NCBI GenBank assembly: GCA_002205965.3
Contig: NADL03000675.1
Coordinates: forward strand, 620,001-684,000
Source of the DNA: Kappaphycus alvarezii
Taxonomy: Eukaryota; Rhodophyta; Florideophyceae; Gigartinales; Solieriaceae
Length of the DNA stretch: 64,000 nucleotides
Reading direction: 5' to 3'
Shown here: one piece after another, positions 33,005 through 43,078 of the stretch
Layout: each line of letters opens with the position of its first letter
How positions within the stretch are numbered: the first letter of the stretch is position 1
Made by a program: the position numbers and the translations under genes
Notes under the pieces: generated by a model
Told to the model about the DNA's origin: nothing
The model's database searches: none
What the model saw: only the letters and a program-made list of their open reading frames with translations

Positions 33005-33390
33005 ATGTGGGGGGAATTGGGTTCACTTGAATGGGTTGGTATACGTAATTTTCCTGCTAAGAGCAATCGCAGACTAGGACTACTGGCCTCCCTTCCACCT
33101 TGTGGTAGATTGGAGTGCCATCCACAGCTTTCGACGCATCGTACGGTTTCGCAATTGGCTTGACAATGATACGATATCTACGCTCCGGTACAAATTTACT
33201 GGATACCAACCCACATATCTACCACAGTAAATTAACCCCCATTTACACTACTGTAATAAGGGTAATTACTTACTGTACATACCCTCAGAACGGAGGTTCT
33301 CTGGAATACACTGTATACACAATTTCAAGTTGCGGCCTAAGTGTTGGTTTACTGTAATGGAAAGGTTGGGAGTCCTCTGTACTCGTAATG
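33005..33390 (+). repeat. inverted copy of the 29.3-30.19 kb 3' region
   Basis: From 33088 the plus strand repeats, almost base for base, the minus strand of 30180-29990: end of the endonuclease frame (GLPST then a stop) and the following ~150 bases. It is preceded and followed by pieces of the minisatellite unit (CTCAGAACGGAGGTTCTCTG and neighbours). The order of blocks differs from the first copy, so the two have been rearranged since they separated. Confidence 0.75.
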
Positions 33391-33399
33391 AAATTCAGC

Positions 33400-33850
33400 T
33401 GCGTGCAAAACGCAGCAGTGAACAGTTACAAACCTGTCGCAAATATGATATGCATTTCGCTGATTTAGGACAATTTTGCCACGTTCTGGCAAACTTTCGA
33501 AGAACTTATGACACAGCACAGTCAAGTAGAAGAAGAATGACGCTTTATTGTTTGAAGACAAGTCCGCTCTACACAGGACCACAGTTAAGTACAGTCGCAA
33601 ATTGAATTGACTGCGGTACTTTAAATAAGGCGCTTAGGTCATCAGTATAACGGGCATTTCTAATGCAGTACTGTATTGTATGTACAGCACAGTAATGCTA
33701 CAAACTACCCCCTCTACAAGCTAGTATCCCCACGACTTCAAGCGGGTTTTGTCTAACCCAAGTTCTTCATCCTATTTCTCCATGCCGCATCCTCCTTCAT
33801 AGCCCTCTCCACGTCACTGAGCACAGTTCTCACGTCCAAGACGATTGATT
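33400..33850. other. non-coding spacer with a segment shared with 23.33-23.45 kb
   Basis: The segment TTCAGCTGCGTGCAAAACGC, AGCAGTGAACAGTTAC, AAATATGATATGC near 33400-33460 resembles 23335-23400 (ATCAGCTGTGTGCAAATCTC, AGCAGTGAACAGCTCC). No gene is visible. Confidence 0.4.
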
Positions 33851-35338
33851 TCATACCCACGAAGTTCCCGGTGCCTCAGACAAATGATATCTTAAATTGC
33901 ATTCTTCTGCCAAAATCTGGTATTGGTTACGATACCCGATGTGCACAACCGTCACTCCTTCGCGACAAAACATCAAGTTCTGAAATCCTGCTCCATGAAA
34001 CCCAACTACTACATCTGCAGATGAAAACATTCGGACAGCTGTATCAACCGCCGCGTCTGCTTTGTATACCAACACTTCGTGCGTGTCTTCAAATTTGACC
34101 TCTAGACCGCTTCTCAATTCCTGAAAGTTCTTAATGCAGCGATTTTCCTGGCATGTTCCATCTGCCTCTCTCCGAAGTGCCCGCTCAATTAATACAATTC
34201 GCTGCTTTGAACTACTACTCGATAAATTCGATTTCATTGCAGCAAGATCTCTCAATAATGAAGCTGTCGTGTGCACAATGCCGTCTGGAAAAATATTGCG
34301 ATGTTGCTGCTTGTAGATAGATGGAGGTACTAATACCACACCGGCGTAGAACCATTCATCTTTTTGGTCTCGAAAGGGCTATTGTCAGCCTTTCGGGTGG
34401 AAGTCCCAACATTTCACACAATAACAGCGGAGAAACGGTACTGTTGTCGACAAGAACAATCAACTCAGTTTCTTCTATGAGCGGCACCAAGCTGAGATAT
34501 CGGGGCACGACTTCATGGATGACGTGATGGTACGAAGACCCGTGATGTTGGCCGAGATTCAGGACTATTCGACCGGGCCTATCGTTGAGAGGTGCGATTC
34601 AGATAGAGTGACCGTGGAGTTAAGGTGACGTTTCCAATCTCGTTCGGCACAGCATCCCCCGGCAAGGTCGTAAATGGTTTCCGTATGAGGCTGAAGGACG
34701 ACACCATGCAGTCCAACGAATCCGTTAGTGATAACGGACAGGCAGAAAGGGTTTGTCGGGGGATTTCGGGCGATTCGGGAGAGGGAATCAGGGCAAAACT
34801 CGTTGAAAGGCGACTTGAGAAGAGTATAACCGGTTGCTGCTTGCTTAGGGTCGACGGTAAACCCATTCTTGATTTGAAGAGTTGAAGGATACTTGGGCAT
34901 GTTTTCATCTGCGAGAGCGAGTATGCTTCTAAGGGAAGAGAGAGTATACGAGGTAGACACATTGGTTGCAGGGGCTTGGTAGTGATCAGAAAAGACAGGA
35001 AGGTTGGAGAGACGGCGAGGTAAGAAGAAAGCGGGTTTTAATTTGGTAAAGATTCCAGTTCTTAGTTTGCTTCTGTGTGGAACGGGGCCGCGATGTTGGA
35101 AGTAGATCGCCGGAGGTAAAGAGCGTTGAAGAATGATAATGATTAGCGGGACTAGACAAACGTACAGAAGGAAACGATTGCGGAGGCAGTTGGGGCGCCT
35201 CTTAGTGACGGCTAGAAATTGCATAGGAGGGAAGAGTTGTTTCTCGGTAGCTTGATTGGAAAAACCATGCGTGAGGCTGTGTGGATCACTATTTAGCGTC
35301 ATAGTACGGACAGGAATGGCAATTTGGCGTTTGCGCAA
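33851..35338 (-). pseudogene. GT61-type glycosyltransferase (DUF563-like), two frameshifts
   Basis: This minus-strand gene reads as a type II Golgi membrane glycosyltransferase. The first frame (257 codons from ATG at 35338; a second ATG is 12 codons in) has a basic stretch and then a single membrane segment, FLLYVCLVPLIIIIL (residues 56-70), followed by a lumenal stem. After a shift near 34.59 kb the reading gives VLNLGQHHGSSYHHVIHEVV, the GT61 block around the conserved His. After a second shift near 34.37 kb the last frame (162 codons, 34339-33851) has PDGIVHTTASLLRDL, RIVLIERALRRE and VVVGFHGAGFQNLMFCREG, the GT61 C-terminal signature (hGAgl.N..F). GT61 enzymes transfer xylose, GlcNAc or arabinose in glycan or wall synthesis; the substrate here is unknown. 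The two shifts make it a pseudogene or reflect sequencing errors. It is the only clearly non-transposon gene in the window. Confidence 0.75.
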
Positions 35339-35339
35339 A

Positions 35340-35950
35340 CTTTGTTAAACTTTGTTTGACCGTAACGGGTTTGCCTTAAGTTTGTCAGAAAATTGCGGTC
35401 AGCAATTGCGTATCCAACTATCATCTGTTGATTTTACAGTGTACTGTTAGGCACTTTCGGTTAGGTAGTGTTCTAGGAACGCATTTATGTCCACGACGAT
35501 GTTTGCCGACTGTTCCTGCAACATTACAGTGCTGTGAAGCATTGTGCAGTGCTTCCATGCACTCAACACAACTTAACCGTTTTATTGTACTCAAAAGCTA
35601 CTCCATCGTTAATGCAATAAAATTAATAATCGTTGTACTCAAAAGTACTCTACTTTATTTCAATGGCGAGTGGTCTTAAGAGGTTAAAGTGGGTATGCTA
35701 CGCTAAACAGATACCAAACCTAAACCGATAGTTGGAATTATGCAAATAGAATGCCGCAATAGCTCCCATGTTGACAAATATTTGTGGCTTACTAAACGTT
35801 TTCTTTGAACCCATTTTATTGCCTTTCACCCTCGCATCTTTCACTCGATAAATGCAGGAATCGATAAAGGATTTAAGATAATCGAGAGAAACGTAGGTGT
35901 GCCCAATGAAAAAATTGTACCCACAAAGTCATAGTCTATGAAGAAAAAGA
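35340..35950. other. spacer upstream of the GT61 gene
   Basis: No frame over 83 codons has recognisable content. It should include the GT61 promoter, but no element is identifiable. Confidence 0.35.
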
Positions 35951-35953
35951 CTT

Positions 35954-36156
35954 TACAGGGGGGTCGCGATATAGTGCGTAGTTGAATAGTGCCACCTGCT
36001 GTATAGTGCTACTCATAATCGCTGGCAAAAAATTAGAACATTAGGGTTATTCCCACTGTATAAACATTTATGGTTAACTCTGTAGTGCTCACTTCCGAAT
36101 AGTGCCAGATAAAGGTAGTTGTACGAGGGTAGCACTACATGGTGGTACCCACTGTA
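35954..36156. mobile_element. ~203 bp MITE-like element with TAGTGC repeats
   Basis: The left end TACAGGGGGGTCGCGATATA and the right end, read in reverse, TACAGTGGGTACCACCATGT share TACAG, GGG and TAGTGC in the same positions, an imperfect terminal inverted repeat bounded by TA. Inside, TAGTGC occurs five times on the plus strand and once inverted. Size, TA borders and lack of coding potential fit a Tc1/mariner-type miniature element. Confidence 0.5.
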
Positions 36157-36689
36157 TTGCGCTTACCACTCAAGTTTCGACACAGTTTTCTTTATCAACA
36201 GACTAGAGGGAGGTGCAGCTTGCAGGGCCACTAAAATCAACTAGCTTTGGAGAGGGAGGCAAACATCTGCACGTTACCGACTCCGACCAATCACTGAAGC
36301 TGCACACGTGGACCAAATGGCATAGCTCAGCTTCAGTGACACCATGGCCTTCGAGCTTCCGAAACGGGCCGCGATGACAGTCGCGTACTCGTCGACCACC
36401 TTAGATGTGGTCGCCGACTGGCATCCTAGGTAGTCGAAGGCTAGCGGCACAAAATACCATCCGAGTTGCGGGCGTCAGGGTCCTCGGGGTAATATGCTGT
36501 AATATGTCGCGCTAATTCTTTTAAGTTTGATACAGTAAATCTATACGGGTTTTTAGGTGTTTACTTGAAGTTGATACATTGATGCAGCTAGGCTTGTACG
36601 CCTCCTATAATACATGGAGTAAAGATGGTTATATACACTCTCGCCCACAGTACGGACTGCAGGCCAGCCGACACCCTTGTGTAAACCCC

Positions 36690-37091
36690 TCAGGACCCTG
36701 AAGCCGGCCTCCCAGACCTGCCTATCGCGTGTGACGTCGCGGTTACGTCCCCGTTCGAACAGTCTTCCGTAGGAAATTGACGCAAGTCGCTGGTGGGGCG
36801 GCCGCCCCACGCATCACCGAAAGGTCCAGGACCTCCAAAAAAAGCTGTGAAGGCGCTTGGTGCCCCCCTCCCGCGACCCTGGTTTTCATTCCCTCGGTGC
36901 TCCTGCCGGAACTGTTCTGTATCGAAGAGTTTGTACCCCGGGTTGCTAGGAAATACCACCCCTCGGATGCTAATATCCACACGCGCATCTACCAGCGCAT
37001 CATCTTCGCCTTGATGTCGTGGGTGGCTATGGCCATCATATCTCGCGCCCCATTGCACATCGCCGACGTGGACCATCCAGTTAGCTCTTAA
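36690..37091 (+). pseudogene. non-LTR endonuclease-domain C-terminus (copy c)
   Basis: Plus-strand pieces CDVAVTSPFEQSSVG (36728-36772, the DVTV strand of the nuclease) and, after shifts, RKYHPSDANIHTRIYQRIIF then ALMSWVAMAIISRAPLHIAD (36950-37070) match the end of copy a (HTRIYQRI versus KTRLYQQL). The middle is too decayed to read. It is of the same lineage as copy a. Confidence 0.45.
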
Positions 37092-37199
37092 CTGAATGGT
37101 CTACCCAGTCAAATTGTCTGGTGGTTTCTGGTAGTGTGCATGTACGTGAAATGGTGCGGCAGGGGCTGCTGGCACTTCACTCAACCAGCAAGTAGAGGA

Positions 37200-37946
37200 A
37201 AGGCCAGCAAGCAAACAAGCCGCATTGGAAGTCACTGCCAATGCGGAGTGTCGCTATGAAAAAATACCTTGCACCTTCGAAACCCGCTCCATCGCGCGGC
37301 TGGCGAGAGTTCTCACAAGTGCCTAGTCGACGGCGAATGCCGCCGGATGCTAACCTCCGAGCGTTGAGGTGGGGATGGGAACTAGCTTGCTTTTTCCCGG
37401 TAATTCAGAAGGAAATCTTTGGTATTCCCGCTTAATCTCTGCATGGGCTGCGTTGGAGCTCGTGAGTGGGTTAAACCTTTTCGCTCTTGCATGGGAAGGG
37501 ACAAGAAGGTTGAAGAACATTACGGCGAAAATGTCCGTGCCACCGGCAGCCCCTATTGCTCTGATACCCGGCTTCATCCTGTATTGGTAGAGTAATCGAG
37601 GCTCAATGTGTGGACTCCGGGCCGCCTTTGCTAGGTCATTTGCGAGGAGGGTCATTTGGTTGTTACGGCGAGAACTGCTCTCACAGCCGTGACGACAATG
37701 CAGCAAGCAGCTCCCGTAGATATCGAGCATGTCAGGACAAGCTGCTTTTGGACAAGGAGTACTGGGGCGAATAGTGGGTCTCGCAGAAGTACTGGAATCA
37801 AACGCAGAAATCCTTGCTCTTGATGTGTGTCTTTTAACCACGGCACAGTGCAGATTTTGGATAAATGAGTTAATGTGAACCAAGGGAATTCTCGTTATGG
37901 CTCTAGTAGTATTGCCAAGTCCCATTTTTCGCTCCGCAGATGCCAT
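37200..37946 (-). pseudogene. non-LTR CCHC + endonuclease domain, catalytic residues lost (copy e)
   Basis: The 198-codon frame (37946-37350) is a close relative of the 30-31 kb copy: CPKAACPDMLDIYGSCLLHC (the zinc His is Ser-Cys here), SRRNNQMTLLANDLAKAAR and then GIRAIGAAGGTDIFAVMF. Compared with that copy, the PD pair reads PG and the FDVTF strand reads FAVMF, so both catalytic Asp residues are gone. The last part (KLVPIPTSTLGG) is followed by further homology to about 37.2 kb in another frame. This copy is inactive. It lies head to head with the plus-strand copy that begins at about 37.93 kb. Confidence 0.65.
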
Positions 37947-38620
37947 GCCCAGAGAGGAACTGCCCGAAATACTCGACTGTTTCGTCGACCACCTCCTTTA
38001 TTGCACGGAAGCGAAAGGACGCGGCGCCACGACCATCAGGTCGGTCTACTGGCCAGTGATCTAGAAAAGGCAGCTTGACACTCAGTCGTGGAATCGCGAG
38101 AAGACCCTCACTGCACCAGACCCGATATTGGCGCCATGGGGCATACCGGCAGCACGGACTTTTTCGACATCACCTTCGTTCAACCCCTTGGCACCCCCCT
38201 GCAGGAGAGTTCGCAACTTCAACCCGCTGACCTCACTCAATGCGGCGAAGAACGCGAAAGTGAGGAGATTCGAGTCATTTACTACGAATTCTGCCAGAAG
38301 TAGACTCATTCCTGTCCCTATCTCCACTCTCGGAGGTTGGCACCCAGATGCCCACGCGCTATTAAGCGACGTAGCACGGAATGTGGAGGTAAAGACAATG
38401 AAAACGTACGGAAAGGTTAGAGAAGTTCTAACTCAAAGGCACGCCGCAGCGGCAGCAATGTCCGATGCTGCCTGCCTGATAGCCGGACTCTGGCCCGTTT
38501 TCTGGGGTGAAGCAGTCACCCTGCGAACCTCATACTCTGTAGGCTCACAGCCATGGAACATCCGGTTAGTTCTTAGCCGTCTAGCCAGTCCTGCAGAGTA
38601 CACGATAGATACTCAATGAA
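37930..38620 (+). pseudogene. non-LTR endonuclease domain (copy f)
   Basis: Three overlapping plus-strand frames together give GSERTRRHDHQVGLLASDLE (38010-38070), TRPDIGAMGHTGSTDFFDIT (38118-38175, PD and D of the nuclease present) and then a 163-codon frame to 38619 with LIPVPISTLGGWHPDAHALL and VREVLTQRHAAAAAMSDAAC and LIAGL. The first frame and the last are offset by two shifts near 38.08 and 38.18 kb. It is about as old as copy e but retains the catalytic residues. Confidence 0.65.
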
Positions 38621-38624
38621 GTAA

Positions 38625-39250
38625 AGTTTCTTCAACTCATATCAATCCGTAATGGAGCAGGGGGTAAATGTAGGGTGATTTACTAGTTGCAAGATATGGT
38701 CGGTTGTGGCCCGGAAATATCGTACAAGGTGCCGAGTGATACCTCTTAAATTACTCTAAAAAGCTGGCTCAAGGTCCCAACAGACAGGCTGCGTTGGACA
38801 TTACGGCCGCGGCAGCGTGCCTGATGGAGCATAATGGAACATGTGGCTTCACTTCACTTTACTGCAGTGTTACCCATCAGGGAGGACTTATCCCGCATAA
38901 CGTATTAGCCTCGTGGATATAACCGACCACATCTTCCATGCATTAAAATAACCCAAAAATTCCCCCTTCAGGAAATGACATTTCTTTCCAAATACTGTGT
39001 GAATACCCAAAATCCCCCCCCTTTTCAAGGACAATTGGTTACAGTTCTCGAATAGTACCGTGAATTTAAAACAATAGAGAAACACATAACACTTTATCAA
39101 AGCAACCAGCTAACAGCAACAGGGATAACTAAATAAGTACGCATTACAGCAATCAGGGATAACTTATGCAGCTTACTTGTTCCAGTACTTGGGACTGATT
39201 TGAACCTTTGTGTTGGACGTTTGCTCGAGACAGAACTGGGGCAGGCAGGG
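38625..39250. other. non-coding spacer
   Basis: No gene is visible. Contains GGTCGGTTGTGGCCCGGAAA (38700), an inverted copy of a segment at 32095-32120, and CGACCACATCTTCCATGCAT (38924-38943), shared with 31431 and 44344. These suggest common terminal sequences of one repeat family. Confidence 0.4.
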
Positions 39251-39580
39251 TTAAAAATGCTTGGTCACTCTACTCTCCGGATGCTGCTGTACAGCGGCTA
39301 TGGGCGCGGGGCGCTTCTTCCGGGGATGGCACCTCAAAGGGGTGTAGTGTGAGAGCTTCCGTTTGGTGCCAACCTTACTCGCCTTGATTGGACGTACGCT
39401 GCCAGCAATGGCCGGCCTGGGGAGGCACACGAAGGGGAGATGATGTTCGAGCGAAAGGGTAGGTGAGTTGCCAGGACCGAGATTAATGACCGGGAGTAAT
39501 GGGATGGTGGAATTGGATGAAATGCTCGGCGTGTCTCCCCAGACGCTGAAATCCTTGTCCGGTTCCATTCGTTCCATCAT
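39251..39580 (-). CDS. 109-codon open frame with a basic C-terminus, unidentified
   Basis: Starts MMERMEPDKDFSVWGD, has a proline-rich middle and ends in a Lys/Arg-rich stretch (GTKRKLSHYTPLRCHPRKKR) that could act as a nuclear localisation signal. No family is recognisable. It lies just downstream of the DIRS-like element on the same strand and may be a chance frame. Confidence 0.15.
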   Translation of the reverse strand: MMERMEPDKDFSVWGDTPSISSNSTIPLLPVINLGPGNSPTLSLEHHLPFVCLPRPAIAGSVRPIKASKVGTKRKLSHYTPLRCHPRKKRPAPIAAVQQHPESRVTKHF

Positions 39581-39835
39581 GCGTACGCTTGGATAAACTC
39601 TTTAGATTTGGTGTGTTCGCGTCGCAAGAGTTGTAAGGAGAGTAGCGCGGTCATATGCCCGTGATCACCATGCGTGTTGATCCTCTGACCAGAAACAAAT
39701 CAAAACTTCCACCGGCTGCTTCGTTTGCGTGACACTTGAATCAAAAATATCCATAAATCATAACATAAAATCATCATAAATCATCATCATAAATCAGAAC
39801 AAAAGACGTCTTGTGATTGGGCCATGAAGGATGAT

Positions 39836-40047
39836 ACATAGAACTGTTCGACGGGTTCTGATCGCACATCAAGTCCTTGAGCAACGGTAAGCTGCCAACG
39901 TGGCCATATCTCGAGTGGCTTACAGTCCGGCGGATGCAAATGCAACCGAGATGCAGACGTGACAGCGTGACTTGCTTCCAGTTGTGGATCACAGCCACGT
40001 CGAAGCCCCCTTATCATATTCACCCATCATTTTCCAATCATTCCACC
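39836..40047 (-). repeat. direct repeat at the element's 3' side
   Basis: Shares GACGGGTTCTGATCGCACA, AGTCCTTGAGCAACGGTAAG, CTCGAGTGGCTTACAGTCCG and CATATTCACCCAT with 44065-44270, about 93 percent identity by eye. It is in the same orientation as its partner. Confidence 0.9.
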
Positions 40048-40149
40048 GAATTTAAAACAATAGAGAAAACCAAATGTACCAGAGGTACGTGATAACGAGA
40101 GTGAGGTCACAGCAAGTGACCGAAGAAGAAGTACGAATCATCACATTGC

Positions 40150-41242
40150 AACACCCGTGCATCCAAATAAGACTGGCGAAACGTCTGTCCAGCCGACCAG
40201 TCACCCCAAATCAAGATGCGATATTCTTGAACTCCAATGGCCGCACATTCCGAAGCAGCGCCCATCCTGAGCGAATGAGAGGTCCATGCGACTTGTGGAG
40301 GCGGAGAAACTTGAATACGTGTTGAGCCATAATGTCATCGTCCGTGCGCTAGTGGACAAGCGCGTTCCCGGTAGGGCCCAATAGTATTTGCTACCCGAGC
40401 GATTGTTGCGGCGAATTGCATCATACCGTTGTACCAAATCAATAATGACACTTGAGTCGAAGTTGAATTGCGTGTGTAGGAGAGGGTGTGGGCCACGCGT
40501 TGTTGGTTTTTCCGGAGTGCGATGGCGATGTTGATTGCATCCCGAGCAACCGTAATGTTGCGTAGTTGTAATGAGACACCCGCCTCTCCTCGTTCGAAGA
40601 ACACGTAGCTGACCAAGACAGCGGAGGCGTTACGAAGAAATTCCAAGTCCGAATCTGCAGCAAGGATTGCAGCAGCGAATATCTTGCGAGCCACCGAGCT
40701 GGGCAATGCTCGTCGTTCCATTGTACCTGCAGGATCCGTGGCCAACTTGCGATCACGGTCACTCTGTTGATAGGCATCAATTGCTAGCTGGATAAGAGGT
40801 GTAAGCACCAGGGAGCGACCAACCCGTGAGTGAGCTGTTGTGACGGCTGATAGATAGTTACGAACCGATGCCGCGCTAATGTTACCCTCGTTGTAAACCA
40901 TCCCAGATAGCGGAGAATAGCACTTTCGTTCCCTGATAGTGGATCAATACCATCCTTAGAACAAAATAAATTCCATTTTTTCCATAAGATCTCATTCGAA
41001 CGCCAAGTGTTTGGCGCCCTAGCCCTATGCATCAATTGCGCAATTACCCTTCCCCCATCCGTTCCACCATACCCAGCCGTAGAAAGAACAGACTGTTGCA
41101 GCGTGACAGCTAACGGGAGAGTGGCTGCTTCTTCTGCGAGATTTTCCAGACGGCGATTTTCCACGGAGGCGAAGGCATGGCTTCCGGAGCCCAGATCGGG
41201 GCAGGTAGAGGTTGTCTGCGTCGAAAATGTGCGGTCGAGCAA
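40150..41242 (-). pseudogene. tyrosine recombinase of the DIRS-like element
   Basis: Cuts and joins the circular DNA copy in DIRS-order elements. The N-terminal core-binding part is at 41242-40910 (NTWRSNEILWKKWNLFCSKD, then ILRYLGWF). A one-base shift near 40.90 kb leads into the 188-codon frame 40901-40335 (EGNISAASVRNYLSAVTTAH). FFERGEAGVSLQLRNI there holds the first catalytic Arg (RxxE). After a stop at about 40.35 kb the same frame continues WTSHSLRMGAASECAAIG (the HxxR pair) and WGDWSAGQTFRQSYLDARV (Trp/His position and nucleophile Tyr candidate). All five key positions can therefore be seen, but one shift and one stop interrupt them. Confidence 0.75.
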
Positions 41243-41249
41243 AGCGGCG

Positions 41250-42160
41250 CAATTGCGTGTACCATTGCTGTGCGGGCCAATGCGGGGTGACCAGTATTCC
41301 CCGGGCTAGTTCCTGACAGATTTTCGCGACCACCAGCGGTATCAGTTTGAGCGGCGGGTTCCAAAAGTTGATGTCCGAGCGCCAATCTTGTTTCAAAGCG
41401 TCTATTCCTAGGGAGCCAGGACACGCGAATTCGCTGTTGAAACGAGGGCATACCTTGTTCTGATTGTCCGCGAAGCGATCCACTGTAGGCGGGAAGTTCT
41501 GGAGGAGCGGCCGAATGGTGGTCGTATTGATTCTCCAGTCGTCCAACGTGTGCAATCTCGAGAGGCGGTCTGCGAAGCGATTGACCGCCGATGGTAAGTA
41601 GCGTGACTCGATCGAGATTCCTAAACGAGTCAAAAACGGTGTAACACTCGGAGTTCTTGCATCAACGGCCGAGATTTCGTAGTCATTGCGTTCAGAATGG
41701 ACACCACGGCTTGGTTGTCCTCCCAGATCCGAAGGTGCGTGCCGGAGGCCAGCATCTTGGCGAACGACCGTATGTTGTCCGTTACTGCCCGGAGCTCGAG
41801 GAAGGTGATTGGCTTGACTCGGAGAAGGGGATCCCACAGGCCCGTGCTTCCCAATCTCCCTGGACCCCTGGACGGAGGTCCGAACCCAGTGTTCCCCTTG
41901 GCCTATTGACGTGGAGGCGTCGGAGTGTAACGCTAGTGTAGGGGATGGGGCTGACATGGGCCTCTCTGGCTTGTGAATGCTCAGATCCCGCCAGTGCTTG
42001 AGATCCCGGATTGCGGCGTGTAGTAGTCGAACGCGCTTGCCCGAGTTGGTCGTGTTCTTGAGAGAGTCGTACAGGGAACGAGTGTAGAACCGGGCGAGAG
42101 GCATTGCGAGGGAGCATGAGATGGCCATTCCGGCGAAGTGGCGTAATAGTTGGACGTCGA
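41250..42160 (-). pseudogene. RNase H and connection region of the DIRS-like element
   Basis: Part of a 669-codon minus-strand frame (43034-41025) that is coding only in its lower half. It has PTLALHSDASTSIG (first Asp), then a stretch where the true reading moves to another frame (41854-41630) with ITFLELRAVTDNIRSFAK (Glu) and LRIWEDNQAVVSILNAM (second Asp). It then returns to the long frame with SRYLPSAVNRFADRLSRLHT, the ADxLSR motif typical of DIRS and Ngaro RNase H. VDRFADNQNKVCPRFNSEF and ILVTPHWPAQQWYTQL follow and are also conserved in the group. The two shifts compensate each other. Confidence 0.8.
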
Positions 42161-43048
42161 CTAGCCAGCGGTTCCGTCGGGCCTGGCGTAATAATTTCTG
42201 CGATATGCCCCGCAGTTTTTCCATACGACGTGCCGAGACCCTAAAAACCATCCGAGTTGAGTCAGGACGAACTCTAGGTGCCCTATGCGTTGCGAGCCCT
42301 CCCAATTCCCCTTTTCTTCCTTGCGCAGAAGTCCACACGCCCGTAGAAGGCGATCGATTTGCAGACGGGCTTTTCGGAGTCGTGACCGACGCCTTACTGC
42401 GACTAGGAAGTCGTCCATGTACGGGTGGATTCGCAGTCTTAGATGCTGCCGAGCGTACTGGACCATAGGACGCATGAACTTGATAAAGTAGGCTGGAGAG
42501 AGCTTCCAACCAAAAGGTAAAGCGATGCATCGAAAATATCGATTGTCCACCTTGAACAGAAACCAATTGCGGATATCCGGGTGCAGTCGAAAGTGATGAT
42601 ATCCTTTTGCGATGTCGAACGAGAACATCCAGTCGTTCTGGTTGAGTTCTAGAGCAAATGCCTCTAGAGTTTCCATCTTGACGGGTATGTCCCGGAACAG
42701 GGTGGACTGTCGCGACAAGTTCACGACCAGCCGTTGCTTTTCGCCCGACACTGTCACAAAGGCATTCGAAATTGGGTAGCCTTGTTCGTGAAGGGCGAGA
42801 GCGGTAGCGGCCGGTACCTCTTCGTAAGTACGACGGTGTAGGGCATCTTTGATTGCGGTGTCGAAGAATTCCGGTCGGAGGGGTCGACCGGAATTGAGGG
42901 AGAACGAATTTCGTGTGGGAAAGGGAAGTAGTGAGGGGGGTTTCGTACACTCCGAAACGAAGCGCACGTAAAAGGAAGTTGGAGAATGAAGGGTTTTGGA
43001 CCAGAAAGGAGCTGCGCGCTGAGTGTTGCGCCATAGGACGTGAGTCAT
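42161..43048 (-). pseudogene. reverse transcriptase of the DIRS-like element
   Basis: A 295-codon minus-strand frame from ATG at 43048. Fingers and palm are readable in order: VSGEKQRLVVNLSRQ, WMFSFDIAKGYHHFRLHPD (first catalytic Asp), FRCIALPFGWKLSPAYFIKF and RIHPYMDDFLVAVRRRSRL (YMDD, near 42.41 kb). All catalytic Asp residues are intact. The frame stays open past the box to VLTQLGWFLGSRHVV before shifting into the RNase H reading. It begins 31 bases beyond the gag end on the same strand, so the two may be translated from one transcript. It is the most complete RT in the window. Confidence 0.85.
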
Positions 43049-43078
43049 ACCACAGAGAAAAGAGCGACGGCGGTCGCT

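Noticed and set aside
42121-42468. plus-strand frame of 115 codons
   Set aside because: Antisense to the DIRS-like RT, which has clear catalytic motifs.
41025-43034. 669-codon minus-strand open frame as one protein
   Set aside because: Only its lower half (RNase H to connection) is the coding frame; above 42.16 kb the true reading is the overlapping RT frame 43048-42161, and between 41.85 and 41.63 kb the coding frame is a third one.
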